DNA of 7,098 nucleotides. Origin: RGIG5612 sp964579345 (GTDB taxonomy: Bacteria > Bacillota > Clostridia > Lachnospirales > Lachnospiraceae). Shown here piece after piece: positions 6,701 to 7,098 of the stretch; position 1 is the stretch's first letter; every line of letters begins with the position of its first letter. The notes beneath the pieces are model-generated. The model was not told where the DNA came from. It saw nothing but the letters and a program-made list of their open reading frames with translations, and did no database searches. Made by a program: the position numbers and the translations under genes. Location: assembly GCA_964579345.1 (NCBI GenBank), contig CAZOHB010000131.1, forward strand, positions 1-7,098, read 5' to 3'.

Positions 6701-7098
6701 TATGAAGGTGTTTACGACGGAGCTTCGCACAGTCTGATCGCTTCTGCAAATATTGCGGAAGGCACGACGCTCTCATACAGCGTCGACGGCGGTACCACCT
6801 TCAGCGGGGAACTTCCTTCGATCAAAGATGCGGGTGAGCAGACTGTCCTTGTACGGGCAGAAAATGCCAACTTTGAAACCGTAACGGCAGAGGCCGTGTT
6901 AAAGGTGACACCAAGACCGGTTACGATCTCCGCAGATCCGCAAAGCAAGATCTACGGACATTCGGATCCTGCATTTACCGCTTCGGTCAGCGGCCTGATC
7001 GAAGGGGATACGATTTCCTATCAGGTGCAGCGCCAGCTCGGAGATGATCCTCGCGACTGGTCTTATCGACCATTTGTCCTGTCACGGAATTACATTCG
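3770..7098 (+). CDS. Large modular cell-surface adhesin-like protein (3' end outside window)
   Basis: The frame is open for 1,109 codons from ATG 3770 and has no stop before the right edge. Modules in order (residues approximate): signal/anchor helix 12-28 after SQKSKKIMRR; Glu/Pro/Ser stalk 40-152; a beta domain with SAPEGALPAG, 157-280; two Big_2-like Ig domains, 290-363 (SSNTSVASVSSGGLVTAKKE) and 370-455 (WTSSDETVATVENGVVTAKG); an unassigned Tyr/Gly-rich region 456-586; an InlB B-repeat/Flg_new unit 587-674 (YQFDGWYTDSGFTQPADFSG); two MucBP-like units 676-744 and 745-811 (VEYYYDG, YKVGYYLNG); a TYDAAEHSVSGF unit 814-888; an MBG-like unit 891-967 (KTYGAQDPELSAQITGL); a YDG-like unit 971-1049 (YEGVYDGASHSL); and a second MBG-like unit from 1050. 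Only one cysteine (YICIL) is visible. Such proteins are exported, wall- or membrane-bound, and bind host or dietary ligands. A C-terminal LPxTG-type anchor would lie beyond the window. The ligand cannot be told. Confidence 0.88.
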   Translation, partial: MSQKSKKIMRRLIAVFIAIIIVAAIALSRSSDRVLHATSVSENENAAVSEETVPEESLDQEDVVVEIPSEEEPSSEDVEPETVTEPTEPSGEIVIPEPSSEEVSSEEPSSQKPEEPASQESESQKEEEPESQEPDSQKEEEPESQKPDSDKPKQKIRVAAADGAVVTVSAPEGALPAGAYVVVNTVSPVRAAGLIEQMLESGEELVGVAVYDITIFDAEGNEIQPDERVRVSITGANVEAGDNASVYHVTDSGYAEKVADIPDVSQAVFSADSFSEYVVASTSSSYSGNEEDGYTLTVGGTLQLPKPSGYSSYSYSSSNTSVASVSSGGLVTAKKEGVATITLTAKTGGWFSSTKKFYYTVTVGPVVREPGITVTPTTASLTELGQTASFLAKLSLIDSENTIVWTSSDETVATVENGVVTAKGAGTATITASVSPEEDELYGNTYSDSATVNVRFTDYDLYHYALIPGMDANVTDGSANERWFGIGTSKISGVKSAASYSTGKVINDYIVGAETKALYPNLTYGGVTYKYAPAGSANAGEYGYYTLQPFRVTVSNGANAGYNGYNPVVERGNTFHLDYICILNEKNNFSVNFAVQYPGGGLEGLTDYAQRVKEGTAFSAVRQPTASVVPQTMKRNNITYQFDGWYTDSGFTQPADFSGNVTANTTFYARYVATDAFYKVEYYYDGVLDASLTDRLGPVVFGTTISTYTNKPKTGFNFSEISPVRLTVGQDENANVMRVYYTKRLVNYKVGYYLNGTDEQIAPSVTKSARYGEIGTGNLLAIEGYTPVSSEKTKSQTIESSGTEIRFEYYKNTTLTTNSGTFTYDAAEHSVSGFLSSEPQADFSAYSATVTKKDAGTYPVSFERDMNGRVDATGRYIVTDITEGTLVIERAAVTVKAADAGKTYGAQDPELSAQITGLPEADKDVLTYEITRDPGENVGSYTIHVSGNAQQGNYDVSYEDGVFAITPSDSLALSVTGYEGVYDGASHSLIASANIAEGTTLSYSVDGGTTFSGELPSIKDAGEQTVLVRAENANFETVTAEAVLKVTPRPVTISADPQSKIYGHSDPAFTASVSGLIEGDTISYQVQRQLGDDPRDWSYRPFVLSRNYI
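4136..4213 (+). repeat. Two tandem 39-bp repeats in the adhesin stalk
   Basis: Units 4136-4174 and 4175-4213 encode SQKEEEPESQEPD and SQKEEEPESQKPD and differ at only two bases (GAG/GAA and GAA/AAA). Looser partial copies (KPEEPASQESE) precede them. The repeats keep the reading frame and lie in the acidic, proline-rich spacer that would hold the adhesive modules away from the membrane. Copy number could vary by slippage. Confidence 0.85.
5138..5529 (+). other. Unassigned ~130-residue module within the adhesin
   Basis: Residues about 456-586 lie between the second Big_2-like domain and the InlB-like unit. The segment opens with TDYDLYHYALIPGMDANVTD, carries WFGIGTSKISG and an unusual run rich in Tyr, Asn and Gly (SNGANAGYNGYNPVVERGNT), and ends with the only cysteine seen (LDYICIL). 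It matches none of the repeat families around it that I can name. It reads as a folded domain with aromatic residues spaced as in beta strands, and is a candidate ligand-binding part of the protein. Confidence 0.5.

Noticed and set aside
3770..7098. Sortase gene or LPxTG anchor in the window
   Set aside because: Neither a sortase signature (TLxTC) nor an LPxTG-like motif was found in the reading frames; if present they lie to the right of the window.

Overview
The window looks like chromosomal DNA of a Gram-positive Clostridia, most likely a gut Lachnospiraceae relative. The grounds are the style of the proteins (Bacillus-type signal peptidase I, Big_2/InlB/MBG-type surface modules), strong AGGAGG-like ribosome binding sites and intermediate base composition. 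This assignment is inference from protein style, not from a marker gene.

Layout, all genes on the + strand. (1) 3-415: the 3' end of a pyruvate carboxylase gene. The biotin carrier domain is intact, but about 70-80 codons appear to be missing around position 75, with a frame change. It ends at a strong rho-independent terminator (441-470). (2) 471-565: an AT-rich promoter region with a perfect 9-bp inverted repeat (532-555) over a candidate -10 box. (3) 566-7098: six tightly packed genes that read as one operon, with gaps of at most 20 bp or overlaps. They encode signal peptidase I, a two-TM protein with a degenerate GGDEF domain (GGNKF), a sigma-factor-like protein fused to a transmembrane helix and a beta-rich ectodomain, a small secreted/TM protein, a 55-residue membrane protein that is easily missed, and a very large modular surface protein that runs off the right edge.

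How the genes may work together (inference): the last gene is the cargo, a long cell-surface adhesin with a Glu/Pro/Ser stalk and Ig-like, InlB-like, MucBP-like and MBG-like repeats. The genes before it could process its export (signal peptidase, small membrane proteins) and control its expression from the membrane (tethered sigma-like factor, non-catalytic GGDEF sensor). The most unusual piece is the sigma-like protein: DNA-binding/RNA polymerase-type regions 2 and 4 at the N-terminus, one TM helix, then an extracytoplasmic domain in the same polypeptide. This would be a one-protein envelope sensor instead of the usual sigma/anti-sigma pair.

Both ends of the window carry oddities: the carboxylase junction at the left, and poor fit to the MBG repeat in the last ~50 bases at the right. 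Sequence or assembly error near contig ends should be kept in mind. There is no gene-free stretch longer than about 150 bases. I saw no tRNA, rRNA, CRISPR array or insertion sequence.
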